Source: Tetradesmus obliquus (Eukaryota; Chlorophyta; Chlorophyceae; Sphaeropleales; Scenedesmaceae). Taken from it: a stretch of 64,000 nt of DNA. The translations under genes and the position numbers were made by a program. How positions within the stretch are numbered: position 1 is the first letter of the stretch; every line of letters starts with the position of its first letter. Of this stretch, positions 32,501 through 43,689 are shown piece after piece. The DNA lies in the NCBI GenBank assembly GCA_030272155.1, contig CP126198.1, positions 806,001-870,000 of the forward strand, read 5' to 3'. The notes beneath the pieces were generated by a model. That model was given only the letters and a program-made list of their open reading frames with translations. It did no database searches and was not told the DNA's origin.

Positions 32501-33422
32501 CACACACCAGCCAGCTGCACAAGCATGCAGCTTCGAGGCAGCAGCAGCAGCAGCTGCAGCTGCTGGCAGCAGTTGCAAGCCACTGCAGTTGCAGGTGCTT
32601 CCAGCCAGGTCAGTGCAGCCGCCACAACATGAGTTGGGAGGCAGAAAATGCAGCATTCGCTGAGCACCGGTCAAGCAACACAGGACACCACTCGGATACC
32701 AGCTGCTGCTCAGTTGTTCTCAGTTTTCCTGAACTCAGGCGCCAGACAGACCTTCCTGCAGCACACAACCATACAGACAAAACAGCAGCACAATGAAACA
32801 TACAGCCCCTCTCTCAGCCAACCCTACTGGCTTCACACAGGCAGCACGATGAAAACCTGGACAGCTCACCTGTGAGGCACGGTTGTGGCTACAAACAAGG
32901 TACTGCAGCTGCCTCTAGCACTGCCTCACCACTCTGATGTTTGTAAGGTACGAACAACGCTTCAGAGGCTCTAAACTGACCAAGGAAGGGCTCTTACTGT
33001 CTGCACCCTCATCGACACACTCCGACAGCTGCAAATGACAAACTTTCAAAAATGTGACCAGCATTGGCCAACACTTGTACCAGCTGACAGCTGGCAGGCG
33101 AACACGCCCTCCTCTGAAAAAGCACTGTTGCTCCATCAAAAACTCTACTGCCAGCACTCACGGCAGTGCTGTGCAGCGCAGCCGCCAACTCCTCCTGATC
33201 TCTCGCTTCACACAAGAAATGCTCGACCTCTTCTCTGCAACAGCTCCATTCAGCAGGAACAGCAGCCCCAAAGTACGCACTCGCACAGACAACACCACCC
33301 CAGCAGCAGCACAAGGCTCATGGGCACAGTACCACACCAGCTGCAGCACAACCCGCATACAGACAGCACCACGTCAGCACATCGCGCAAACAACCTTGCC
33401 ATTGCTGAGTGTGCGAACCCTA

Positions 33423-33508
33423 ACGGCAGCCTGGCTGGAACTCCACCGCACAGTAGCCATTTAGCGCACTCTCCTCATCACTGAAGCTCTGGTCAGCAGC
33501 ACATCGCT
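33423..33508 (-). repeat. Copy of the OPR gene 3' end
   Basis: The segment around the stop codon (GYCAVEFQPGCR, intact at about 33551-33625) is repeated about 130 bases further downstream on the minus strand with small changes. It sits after the stop and adds no coding sequence to the model. Confidence 0.7.
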
Positions 33509-33547
33509 TGCACAGCTGACAACCCCAAGTGCAGCACAAACAACCCT

Positions 33548-36500
33548 CTACCGGCAGCCTGGCTGGAACTCCACCGCGCAGTAGCCATTCAGTGCACTCT
33601 CCTCATCGCTGAAACTCTGGTCAGCAGCAGCAGCACCCTCAGCAAGCCCTCCCACACCCAGCTCAGCAAGCACCTGCGCCAGCGCCCCACAAGTCAACTC
33701 CACACCGCTGCACCTGCAGCGCAGCCGCACTTCTCTCAAACACGCCGCCTGCCATGCTGCGCTTGGAGCCTCCTGCCGCCGCAGCTGTTGCATGCCTTTC
33801 GCAATGCTGATCAGCTGCGGCAGGCCAGCCCGCGGCAGCAGCAGCAGCGAGACCTCTTCAACTTCCTGCAGCCAGGCTGCATCTGGTGCTGCTGTCAGCT
33901 GCCCCAATGCACACACCAGGTTTGCAGTCGCCTCTGTGAGCTCTGCGAATTCTCGGCGTGAAGTTGGCGTGGGTGTGAAGTTCCTGGCGTGAAGAAGGCG
34001 GCCGTGAACTTCACGCAGCAGTGTGAGGGACTGCTGAGTTAGCTCGCCCAGCAGGTCTGCCGGCGGCTGCAGGGGCAGGCGTGCGATAGCCCAAAGCAGA
34101 GTGGAGAGGTCATGCAGCGTAAGACTGCTGCACCTGCAGCAAATGGCAAACGCGGCGAGAGGGCAGCAGCAGCAGCATGGCGTTCAGCTTGACTTGGGGT
34201 GATCTGAGCGACCTGCTCCTCAAAACCCTCGTGCAGGGTTCCTGCGCTAGCATACACAATGTCTTCCAAATGGCATGGCATCGAGACACCCTTCCATTTG
34301 AGAGGGCTGCAAGGCCGACAACAGCAACATTATTCCCATCATGCCGAGCATCAAGCACGCCAAAACCCAAAACTTGCTGCACCCACCTGGCATGCAGCCC
34401 CTCCCACAAAGCCTCCTTGAAAGACACGCGAGGCTGCAGGGTTGTTCATATCATGCTGATAACGAGCCCCAAGCCCGCCAAACCCTAACTTGTCAAACCC
34501 TAAACCATCGAACCCACCTGGCATGCAGCTCCTCCCACAAAGCCTCCTTGAACGCCACGCCAGGCTGCAGCCGCAGCTTGGCCAGCGCCCACATCACATT
34601 TGCTAAACCCCCATCAGCAAAGCCCTGAACCTGCGCCTGAACCTCCAGCAGCAGCGCCTCCGCAAAACCCTCCGGCAGTGGGTGCTGCAGCTTCGCTAAA
34701 CCCCAGCACAGGCTCGCCAGCTGGCCGGGGTTTAGGCGCGGCAGCTGCCCCTGGATCGCGGCGAGAAGTGCGTCCTGAACTTCGCAGTCCGGGACATACT
34801 TCCCGGCGAAGTTCAGGCTACCGAGTGACCAGAGGATCGTGGTGAGTTCACCTGGCTGCATAACTGCCAGCTGGCAATCCACCTCGACTAATAACAGATC
34901 AACGAGCCGCTGAACATCACGCATGTGGATGCCTCCTGGCTCTGCCCAGAGTGCAACCGAGTGGATGAGTGATGCCAGTTGACCGTGGCTGAAGGCTTTT
35001 TCAATGCCGGCTGTAGCGTTGACCAGGGAGCGCCACCAGAGGTAGCTCGGCTGTAGCTGCAGCCGCGAGAGGGACCAGGCCAGGTGGGTAAGCAGCTCCG
35101 GTGACACGTCATCCAGGCGGGACGCTGTAGAGGAGAAGAACACAGCTTGAAAGGTCCTGCAGGCAGCCACAAACCCAGCAGCAGCAGAGGCAAGAAGAGC
35201 CAGAAGTTCAGGATGGCGAATCTTAATGCTTGGCAATGCCGAGTTGGTAGCAACTAAGCCTTGTCAAACCAACCAGCAGTCTGCTGCAGGCGACCTGATC
35301 GCAACTGCAACACAGGCACATGCTCACCTGCCAGGCGCGTGCTTCAGCCACACCAGCGCCCACAGCGCGTTGACCCAGCTGCTGTCCGCATGCACGCTGC
35401 ACCACCATGCTGCTGCATGTGCCGTCCTAAATATACGGGTAGATATACTACCATCAACAAGCCGCACCTGCCAGGAGCATGCTTCAGCCGCACCAGCGCC
35501 CACAGCGCGTTGACCCAGCTGCTGACAGTCAGCCGCTCCGGCTGTGCTGTCATCGCCTCCAGGCAGGCCCCACACCAGCTGCTGCTGCAGGCCCCTGGTA
35601 GCTTGCTGCGAGCCAGCAGCAGCCGAGAGAGCAGGCGGGGGCTGCCGCCAGGCATCACAGCCATGGAGTGCCTGCAAGCAGCAACATAGCATGACGAAAT
35701 GTCAGCAGAATCAAGGGGAGCAGACATCAAGTCAGTGTGCAGCCGGGACAGCAGGCGGGGGCTGCTGCCGGGCATCACTGCCATGGAGTGCCTGCAAGCA
35801 GCAGCAGCATAGAATGTATAGAGGTCAGCAGATGAAACAGAGAAGACCTCATGGCAGCTTGCTGCGAGCCAGCAGCAGCCGAGAGAGCAGGCAGGGGCTG
35901 CCGCCCGGCATCACAGCCATGGAGTGCCTGCAGCAGCATTACATATTGTACAGTCAGATCAAGGGGAGCAGACATCAAGTCAGTGTGCAGCCGCGACAGC
36001 AGGCGGGGGCTGCCGCGCGGCATTACTGCCATGGAGTGCCTGCAAGCAGCAATAGCAACAGAGAACATTGAGAAGCAAGCGGATCAAAGGGAGTTGAAGT
36101 TAGTGTGCAGGTGTGCATATGCGCAGCAAGCGGGGGCTGCCGCCCGGCATCACAGCCATGGAGTGCCTGCAGCAATGGTGCAGAGTGTGGAAATGCGGGC
36201 GGATGCATTGAAAATGAAGAGGAGCATACTTGACAACAGTATGTAGTTGGGTACACGTGCAGCATCAGACCAGTCACTGCTGCAACAATTTGAAAATCAA
36301 CACTGTTGTAACGTAACTTTCAAATGACGCCAGCCAGTCGTCATGCGCGCTCGTAACCCAGCTGCAGCGCCACCTCCTGAAAATTGCTGCAGCCCAAAAC
36401 CATAATATGACACGTGACATACGTCACAACGCACCTCTCAAATGACACCAGCCACTCGTCATCTGGCTCGTACCCCAGCTGCCCCAGCTGCAGCGCAACC

Positions 36501-37967
36501 TCCTGAAAGTGCTGCAGCCCAAAACTATATCATAACTCTCAACACGTGTCGATGACGCACCTTTCGAATGACGCCAGCCACTCATCATCGGGCTCATAGC
36601 CCAGCTGCCCCAGCTGCAGCGCCACCTCTTCCAAAGTGATGCTTAATTCAGAGTATTAACACGTTACTTCTGCCATAACACACCTTTCAAACAATGCCAG
36701 CCACTCGTCATCCGGCTCGTAGCCCAGCTGCCCCAGCTGCAGCGCCACCTCTTCAAAACGCTGCAGCCCCGAACAATTCAACGTGTTACTATTTGTCAGA
36801 ACGCACCTTTCAAACAATGCCAGCCACTCGTCATCCGGCTCGTAGCCCAGCTGCCCCAGCTGCAGCGCCACCTCTTTAAAACGCTGCGAACAATATAACA
36901 TGTTACTATTTGTCAGAACGCACCTTTCGAATGACGCCAGCCACTCGTCATCCGGCTCGTACCCCAGCTGCCCCAGCTGCAAAGCCACCTCCTCAAAGTG
37001 ATGCAGCCCCAAACCACTGTAACACGTTACTTCTGCCATGACGCACCTTTCGAATGACGCCAGCCACTCGTCATGCGGCTCGTACCCCAGCTGCCCCAGC
37101 TGCAAAGCCACCTCCTCAAAGTGCTGCAGCCCCTAACCACTGTAACACGTTACTTTTGCCATGACGCACCTTTCGAATGGCGCCAGCCACTCGTCATCCG
37201 GCTCGTACCCCAGCTGCCCCAGCTGCAAAGCCACCTCCTCAAAGTGCTGCAGCCCCGAACCACTGTAACACGTTACTTCTGCCATGACGCACCTTTCGAA
37301 TGACGCCAGCCACTCGTCATCCGGCTCGTACCCCAGCTGCCCCAGCTGCAAAGCCACCTCCTCAAAGTGCTGCAGCCCAAAACTGGCAAATCTTGCCCGC
37401 ACAGACTCTAATAAGCCGGCAAGCCCCTCTGGTCCCTCCACTGCTGCTGCTGCTGCTGCAGCCGCCGCTGCAGCAGCAGCAGCACTGCTGCTGCCGCCAG
37501 TCGCACGCAGGCTGGCCAGGCGCTTCAAGCTGTTTGTTAGAACTGCATTCGAATGCACCGACAGCTTGCTGGTGGAGACAGACAGCACAGCAGTCAGCCA
37601 GTCTGCGTCATCTGCACCTGCAGGTGATGATCGGCCACTACTAACATAAGCAGTTGAGTTGCTGCTTCTGTAGGGTGAGCTGCCTGCCAGCCTCGTGCTG
37701 CTGCTGCTGCCAGGCAAGCCAGCAGGACTGCTGTTTTCTTCAATGCTGCTCAGCGGGCTTTCAATGGTATCCAGGCTGAGTGTGGCAGTGCTGCTGCTGC
37801 TCACAGCATCCATGCTGCTGCTGTTTGACACTTTCAGCCACGACTGGCTGCTAGCACGGCGGACCTGGTAGCTGGGCCTGCTGCTGCTGCTGCTGCTGCT
37901 GCTATAGTAGCTCCAGCTACTGTTGCTGCTGCTGGAGTAGCGCTGCTGCTGCAGACCGCCTGCAGCA

Positions 37968-38005
<38 letters not shown>

Positions 38006-38955
38006 CAGTGTGGTGCTACTGCCATCAGTGTCTGCGCTGGTCAGCTCTGTTGCTGCATCAGCACCAGCAGCAACAGCTGCTGCCACCACCATGTGATGCG
38101 ATGCCCCAGCACTGCTGCTGCTGCTGCTGCTGCCAGTGCTCCTAGATGGGCCGTTCAGAGGCCACAGCCTGCGAATCCAGCCTTCACCAGAACCTCCAGC
38201 ACCGCTGCTGCTGCTGCTGCTGCTGGCTGAGCCCCTGGTTGCAGCAAGTCTGCTGCTGCGCCTCTGCTGCTGCTGCTGCTGTGAAGTCCGGCCGCCAGAA
38301 TGCTGCAGCGCATTGCTACTTGCAGCCGCCGCTGCTGTGGCTGCAGGTGTGGGTAGCAGTGACTGTGCCCAAGCTGTGAAACCAGCACTGCCATTGCTGT
38401 CGCTGCTGCTGTTGCTGCTGTGCTGCTGCCAGCCACCGTCCTGGTGCTGGTGCACAAACTCTCGGGACTGCAGCAACGCAAAAGCGGGCAGCAGCAGCAA
38501 CGTCAACTACACATGAAGCACATAGATAGTGCTGCAGCATCTTTCTGGTTCTGGTGCTGTCAAGCTGTGCTGAGGAAGCAGAACATTACTGTAGCAGCTG
38601 CCACTGCCGTTGTTCTGCTGCATCAAAAGCTTGGAGATCGTTGCAGTAACCTAAACACTGCTGAAGCTGCCAAGCAAGTTGCATACAACATGGCTATTAC
38701 GATCTATTGTTGTTGCACTGTCGTCACCACTGCAAGCTCATGTGCGCTGCCAAACTTGCTGACGTGTCCCCGGCTCACCTTAGCAGTCAGGGACTGAGCC
38801 AGCAGGAGAGGGTCATTGGGGTAGCTGCCATACTCGCGGGAGAACGCAACCTGCGACAAGTCCAATACATTGAAGCTGTGAGCAGGCTGCTGTGTGTCCT
38901 GCAAGGCAGACACTTCTGGAGGTGGGGGCTGCCCAGCAGCAGCAGTGTGGGGCAT
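33548..38955 (-). CDS. Octatricopeptide-repeat (OPR) organelle RNA-binding protein
   Basis: Likely plastid or mitochondrial RNA maturation/translation factor. Phase-consistent exons on the minus strand: 38955-38779, 38467-37293, 35671-35468, 35156-34518, 34127-33548; about 924 residues. OPR-type repeats with the LWALAxL..P pattern are plain: SSWVNALWALVRLKHAPG, LLTHLAWSLSRLQLQPSYLW, GELTTILWSLGSLNF, GQLASLCWGLAKLQHPLPEG, GGLANVMWALAKLRLQPG and LHDLSTLLWAIARLPLQPP; FEEVALQLGQLGYEPDDEW is a further one. The N-terminal 450 residues are Ser/Gln-rich low complexity. No RAP domain was found at the C-terminus. Start at 38955 is the first Met in frame; a further upstream exon with a transit peptide is possible. 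Four of its junctions carry tandem partial copies. The gene is divergent from the helicase at 40336. Confidence 0.75.
34380..34447 (-). repeat. Donor-side copy of an OPR exon end
   Basis: On the minus strand, the exon end AFKEALWEELHARW (donor at 34517) is repeated once downstream as SFKEALWEGLHARW with its own GTGGGT donor. The first donor gives the correct phase into the exon at 34127. Confidence 0.75.
35330..35395 (-). repeat. Donor-side copy of the NALWALV exon end
   Basis: The exon end encoding SSWVNALWALVRLKHAPGR (intact at 35468-35530) is repeated downstream on the minus strand as NALWALVWLKHAPGR with a donor. Spacing is about 138 bases. Confidence 0.75.
35740..36185 (-). repeat. Four acceptor-side copies of an OPR exon head
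   Basis: Upstream (minus strand) of the intact exon head HSMAVMPGGSPRLLSRL at 35671, the junction segment is repeated at about 35795, 35932, 36048 and 36172, with spacings of about 115-140 bases. Each copy keeps a CAG acceptor and reads HSMAVMP or HGCDAG in other frames. Only the last copy continues into the full exon. Confidence 0.8.
36319..37292 (-). repeat. Eight donor-side copies of an OPR-repeat exon end
   Basis: The intact exon ends at 37293 with FEEVALQLGQLGYEPDDEW and ASFER before a GTGCGTC donor. Downstream on the minus strand this segment is repeated eight times at about 120-base spacing (near 37255, 37130, 37010, 36885, 36765, 36630, 36520 and 36395). Many copies keep the YEPDDEWLA core and a donor. 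Several adjacent copies are open in one frame, separated by about ten residues derived from intron sequence. Confidence 0.85.
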
Positions 38956-40335
38956 TGCTGTGCCAGCAAGCGCTACCTGCTCAAAATTCGACGCCGAAAC
39001 GTACCTTACACTTCTGTGATTGCTTTGCAGCCCTCGAGCTCAGCCTGCAAGCACGAAAGCAAGCGAACATGGTTGGCAGGCGCTGCTGACACCAAGGCGC
39101 AGCACGGCGATGGTTGGTGGCTTGATCCATTACCTGGAACATACTGAGTTGCGTTCGACGAGTCCAGAGGCACTCAGCGAGTGCATTGCAGGCTGGACGA
39201 TAGCCACGACAGTAAGAAGCCCAGGCAGTGACCCTGTTGTTTACGAGTTGAAAGAATTCCAGCAAGAGACGCAAATTGTCTTGTTAGCCTTGGCTGCGTG
39301 CAGCTGTTGGCCAGCTCGAGGTGTTCAAGGTGCTGAGTGACACCAGGTCGCCACAAGTGCTGTTCCGCAAAGAGCTTCTTTGCACAAATTCCTGCCTGCA
39401 TTCGTCCGAGCTCGTAAGCTGAACTGCATGCGTCAAACGCAGCTGTTGTAGACTTGCAGCGTTATGTAGAGCTGACCTGGCATGGCCGTAAAATGTTGAC
39501 GCCTGTCATGCAAGGAAGAATTGTTTCGCAGTTCTTCCGCATATCAGCACGTTGTTGCTTGCAGTCGCTGCAGTGTCTGTTGTACAGCCAACCCTCCCAG
39601 CAGTACCTGCCTCAGCAACTGCCTGTCCTGCTTGACCATGCTGCTGGGCTGCAACCAGACACGCATTGGTACCGCACCGCCTCTGTCGTGCAGAAATTTC
39701 ATTACTAATACTTCTTACAGCAAGTACAGCTTCCGTGCTGTAGACGCTGTCTGTTGCAAAGGCACAGACTGTATGGTAAGTGTCATGCCCAGGGTGCCCG
39801 AGGTGTATGTGTTCCTCCATTAAGCCGGCGACTTCGTGTAGGTATATGCAGCTGATGGATCAGATCAAAATTTAGACCGGTGTGTGGTTGCACATCCAGG
39901 GCACTGAGTGTTTGGTCTTCATGCCCTGCTTGCAGTCACTGCAGGCGTGTTTGGTCAGCATCAGCCAGGCGAAAGTAGCAAGCATAAAGGAACTTCAAGG
40001 TCGTGAAGTCCTGATTCCACTAGAGTTCTACAAGCCAGCCCACCGGCAGCGCAGTGCCGATTGTGTTGCTGCCAGACCATTGTGTCTATTTATCTGCCGA
40101 TTACACGACGACACTTTCAACCCCTCTCGCGCATTTTTTTAACCGACAGCATGTTTAGTACATGTGACGCGCACACGAATCTATCAGACGCGCACGGACA
40201 CAGCAAGGAGGCACCATGTGTGCACTAGCCTTGTAGCATTGTGCTGAACTTGAACTGATCGAAATCAGCGGGTGTTTCATTCCTCCCAACTCGCGTAGCA
40301 CATCTAAGTTGTGTTGAACTCACCAAAAGAAGCCG
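38956..40335. promoter_or_regulatory. Spacer between divergent OPR and helicase genes
   Basis: A 1.4-kb stretch between two genes that run away from each other, so it should contain both promoters. Short frames on both strands lack motifs. I cannot point to a specific TATA box or regulatory site. Confidence 0.4.
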
Positions 40336-41174
40336 ATGGACCGGGCAGCAGCAGCAGCAGCAGCGGCAGCAACAGCAGCAGCAGGTTCACAGGCTGATGA
40401 TGAAGAGGTACCCAATTGTTGAGCATTCACTGGCATGTATCTGAGGTTCCCAGATACATGTACACGTGTTCTATCATCCACCTCGCTCTGCATCAGAAAC
40501 TCAAACGATGCTGCTGCTGAGCACAGCAGGCACGCAAACTGAGCTCAGCATGCAGTGCATAAGCAGCGCACCATCTCGCTGCACCGCGCTGCTGCTACCA
40601 TGTGTCTTGGCACTACACAAGCACACGGGGTGACAATCTGCCAACAAAACCATGTCATAACCTAGCAATGCACCTGAGCAATGCACACTACGCCAGACAG
40701 TGCTACAGTGCCTGCCTTGGCGTGTGCTGGTGCCTGCTTAGACAGGGGCTCTTGCACATATGCAATATGACGATACTGCATGCTGCTGTGTGCCTGACGC
40801 TACACTGCTGCTGTTCATGCAGCAGCAGCCCGAGGCTGAGCTGGAGTTCATTGGCTGCTCCGTAACCTTCACTTCTCCTGCTCCCGCTCCTGCACATGTG
40901 TGCTGTTGTGTGCCTGCCGCTACACTGCTGCTGTGCCTGTAGCAGCAGCCCGAGGCAGAGCTGGAGTTCATTGGCTGCTTCAAGACTGTTATCGTGGGCA
41001 TACGCTATTACACGGGGCGCGTGGGCGTGAACGAGGTGCGAAAAACGCAAGCAGTGGCGCATTTGAGAATCCTGCAACAGCTTGGGTGGCAGCAGCAGCA
41101 GCGGCACTAGCAGTCACACTGCGCTTTCAACATGCGGCCATGCACAGCCTTCTGTTTATGCACAGCAACGTGTG

Positions 41175-41250
<76 letters not shown>

Positions 41251-42916
41251 CAGATGGTTAAGTTTGTACGGGAGCCGCGCAACCCATACGACGCAAAGTG
41301 AGCAAGCCAACTACCACAGGCTGTGCACAGTTGGCATGTGGGGCAGCTGGCTCGGGGCACAGTGCAGCGCACACAGCAATGCCCTGTTGAGTGGCTGGCT
41401 TGTGCCTGCCAGGGAGTTCCGTTGACACTGGCGATTGGTTTCCTTCTGCTGCTTTCTTTCCGCTGCTGCTGCTGCTGCTGTCAGTGCTGTCAAGGTTGAA
41501 AACACCAATGGGGAGCAAGTGGGGCACCTGAAGAGGGAGCTGGTGTATGAGGTGGGTGGTGCAGCAGGCGGCAGCTGTCTGCTGTTTGGTGCTGACACAG
41601 AAACACATGGGGCTGCCTGCTGGCATTGTGCCAAGTGCACAGCATTGGAGCTCTCTCCTGCAAGGCACATGCCAGCTGGCTCAGCGTAACTACAGTTACG
41701 TAACCCTTCAAATACACGTGTTTGCAGCAACAGCAACCAAGAGCAACCAAAGGAAGCCGCTTGGCAGTCCCAAACGCAACCCTTGCTCTAAGAATATCAA
41801 ACGTTCTTACGCAGATTGCGTCCATGCTTGATGCTGACCAGCTGCGCATTGAAGGTGTGATGCCCGGCGGCAGCCGCTCCACCTTTACAATGCCGGTCAC
41901 AAGTGAGTGAGGCTTGCAGGAACGTGAGTCTGGCTTGCAGGAAAGAGACAGGTACCTGGGCAGGCCTGCAGAGAACATCTGGCCACACCAGCCAAATTGC
42001 AGGAACTAGCACTGCAAAACAGCCTGCAGATCTTGTAGAGACAGAACACCTGTGTGTTCACCAGCGCGACAACTGTTGCACTGCAATATACACTTGCCGT
42101 GCGCCTTAGGGGTTGCATGACCATTCCGTGCAACACTTGTTGGCCGAACACAGCGTGCAATCACACGTGTGCGTCATACTTGATGCTGCACGCACTCACT
42201 CCTGTGTACCTGCAATTCACAGATCCAACGTGTCTTTCCCTGCTTGCCCTGCAGTCTACTGCTTCGTCAGCAGCACTGACGTGGGAGTGGCATTGCGCCG
42301 CAAGGTGGCCTCCCTAGGCCTCCAGTTCACTGCGATGAGCCTGCAGGAAGCTGCAGCAGCAGCAGCAGCAGGCCACGGCAGCGGCGGCCGCGGCGGCCGC
42401 GGCAGCAGCAGCGGTGGCAGGGGTGGTGGTGCTGCGGCGGCTGGTCCTCAGGTGTACTTGGCGCCAGCTCAGCTTGAGAACAGCCTCAACCGGCTGTTTG
42501 AAGGTGCGCACGCATGCGCTGCTGTTTCACCTGTTCACCCGCATGCGCTGCTGTTTCACCTGCTGGTAGTGTGGGCCAGCTGTGCGACCTGTTTTGTGTT
42601 AGTGGTTGGAGCGTCTCCAGCTCCTTACGTACCGCTGCCTGGGTCGCTGACAACCACTTGCTTGTTTACAACAACCAGATCATATGTTTAGTGAAGATGT
42701 ACTGGCACTCTAAGAACGCCTGGGGGTGGCAGTACCACTGATGCAGTACTGATGCAGCACTGATGACATTGCTCCATCAGCAAATCAGTACTGTATACGT
42801 ATCAGTAATACTGATATAGCACGTATGCACCACTAATCGAGGCCTAGTGTCCGTGGTGCATCAGTACTGCATACGCGTCATCCGCGTGAAACTAGCTATG
42901 CGCTGCTTCAATGAGG

Positions 42917-42952
<36 letters not shown>

Positions 42953-43657
42953 CTGCACACGCAGCGGCCACTGCTAGACCCACGTGTCACGTCCACCCAC
43001 CATTACCTCTGCTGCTTCCCCCACAGATCTGTACGGCAGCGCTGCAGCCCCGTCCTGCATGGACCCCAGCAATGCCGCGCTGTCGCAGCTGTTATAACGC
43101 CAACTAACACCTCACCAACACACACCTTGCCTTTCTGTGTGCGTGTGTCCGTACAGATCTGTACAGCAGCGCTGCATCGCGGCCCCGCATGGGTGCAAGC
43201 GATGAGGTGCTGTCGCAGCTCTTTCCCCACCAGCAGGAGGCACTGGCTTGGATGGTCAACAGAGAGAACAGCAATGCCCTGCCGCCATTCTGGAGCGCAG
43301 CAGCGCCAGCAGGGCGTGGGGCTGCTGCTGCTGGTGGTGGCGTGGTGTACACAAACACACTCACCAACTTTGAGACTTCAACGCGCCCAGAACCGCTCAG
43401 GTGAGGATGATGCTGCCTTTCTTGTTGCTTCTTCTGCTGATAGCGTGTTGATTGCAAGCATAACTATAGGCTGCCTGCAACGCACACATACATGCTGGCT
43501 GATGCCATGGTGCCGGGCGAATCTTGCAAACATCTGTCTGCATGCAAAGCAGTTTGTTTGCTGCTGCTGCTGCTGCTGCAGGGGTGGCATCCTGGCTGAC
43601 GACATGGGCTTGGGCAAGACACTGATGTTCATCGCCCTGCCAAACAAACCTGCGACG

Positions 43658-43689
<32 letters not shown>

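Larger units (their letters stand above)
30657..33547. other. Gene-poor stretch with a tandem repeat
   Basis: Divergent or spacer region between two minus-strand genes. Short open frames have no motif. Part of 30657-30958 reads as plausible coding sequence in another frame (MVSTSEDGVVDILNGK, SASQRAALQRLQQRAQHAG) that I could not join to the gene below. A copy of the OPR gene's last coding segment lies at about 33423-33508. Confidence 0.4.

Noticed and set aside
36319-37385. Regularly spaced repeats resembling a CRISPR array
   Set aside because: The units are coding exon ends with degenerate spacers in a eukaryotic gene; repeats of about 85 bases with 30-base spacers that are themselves repeated do not fit CRISPR.
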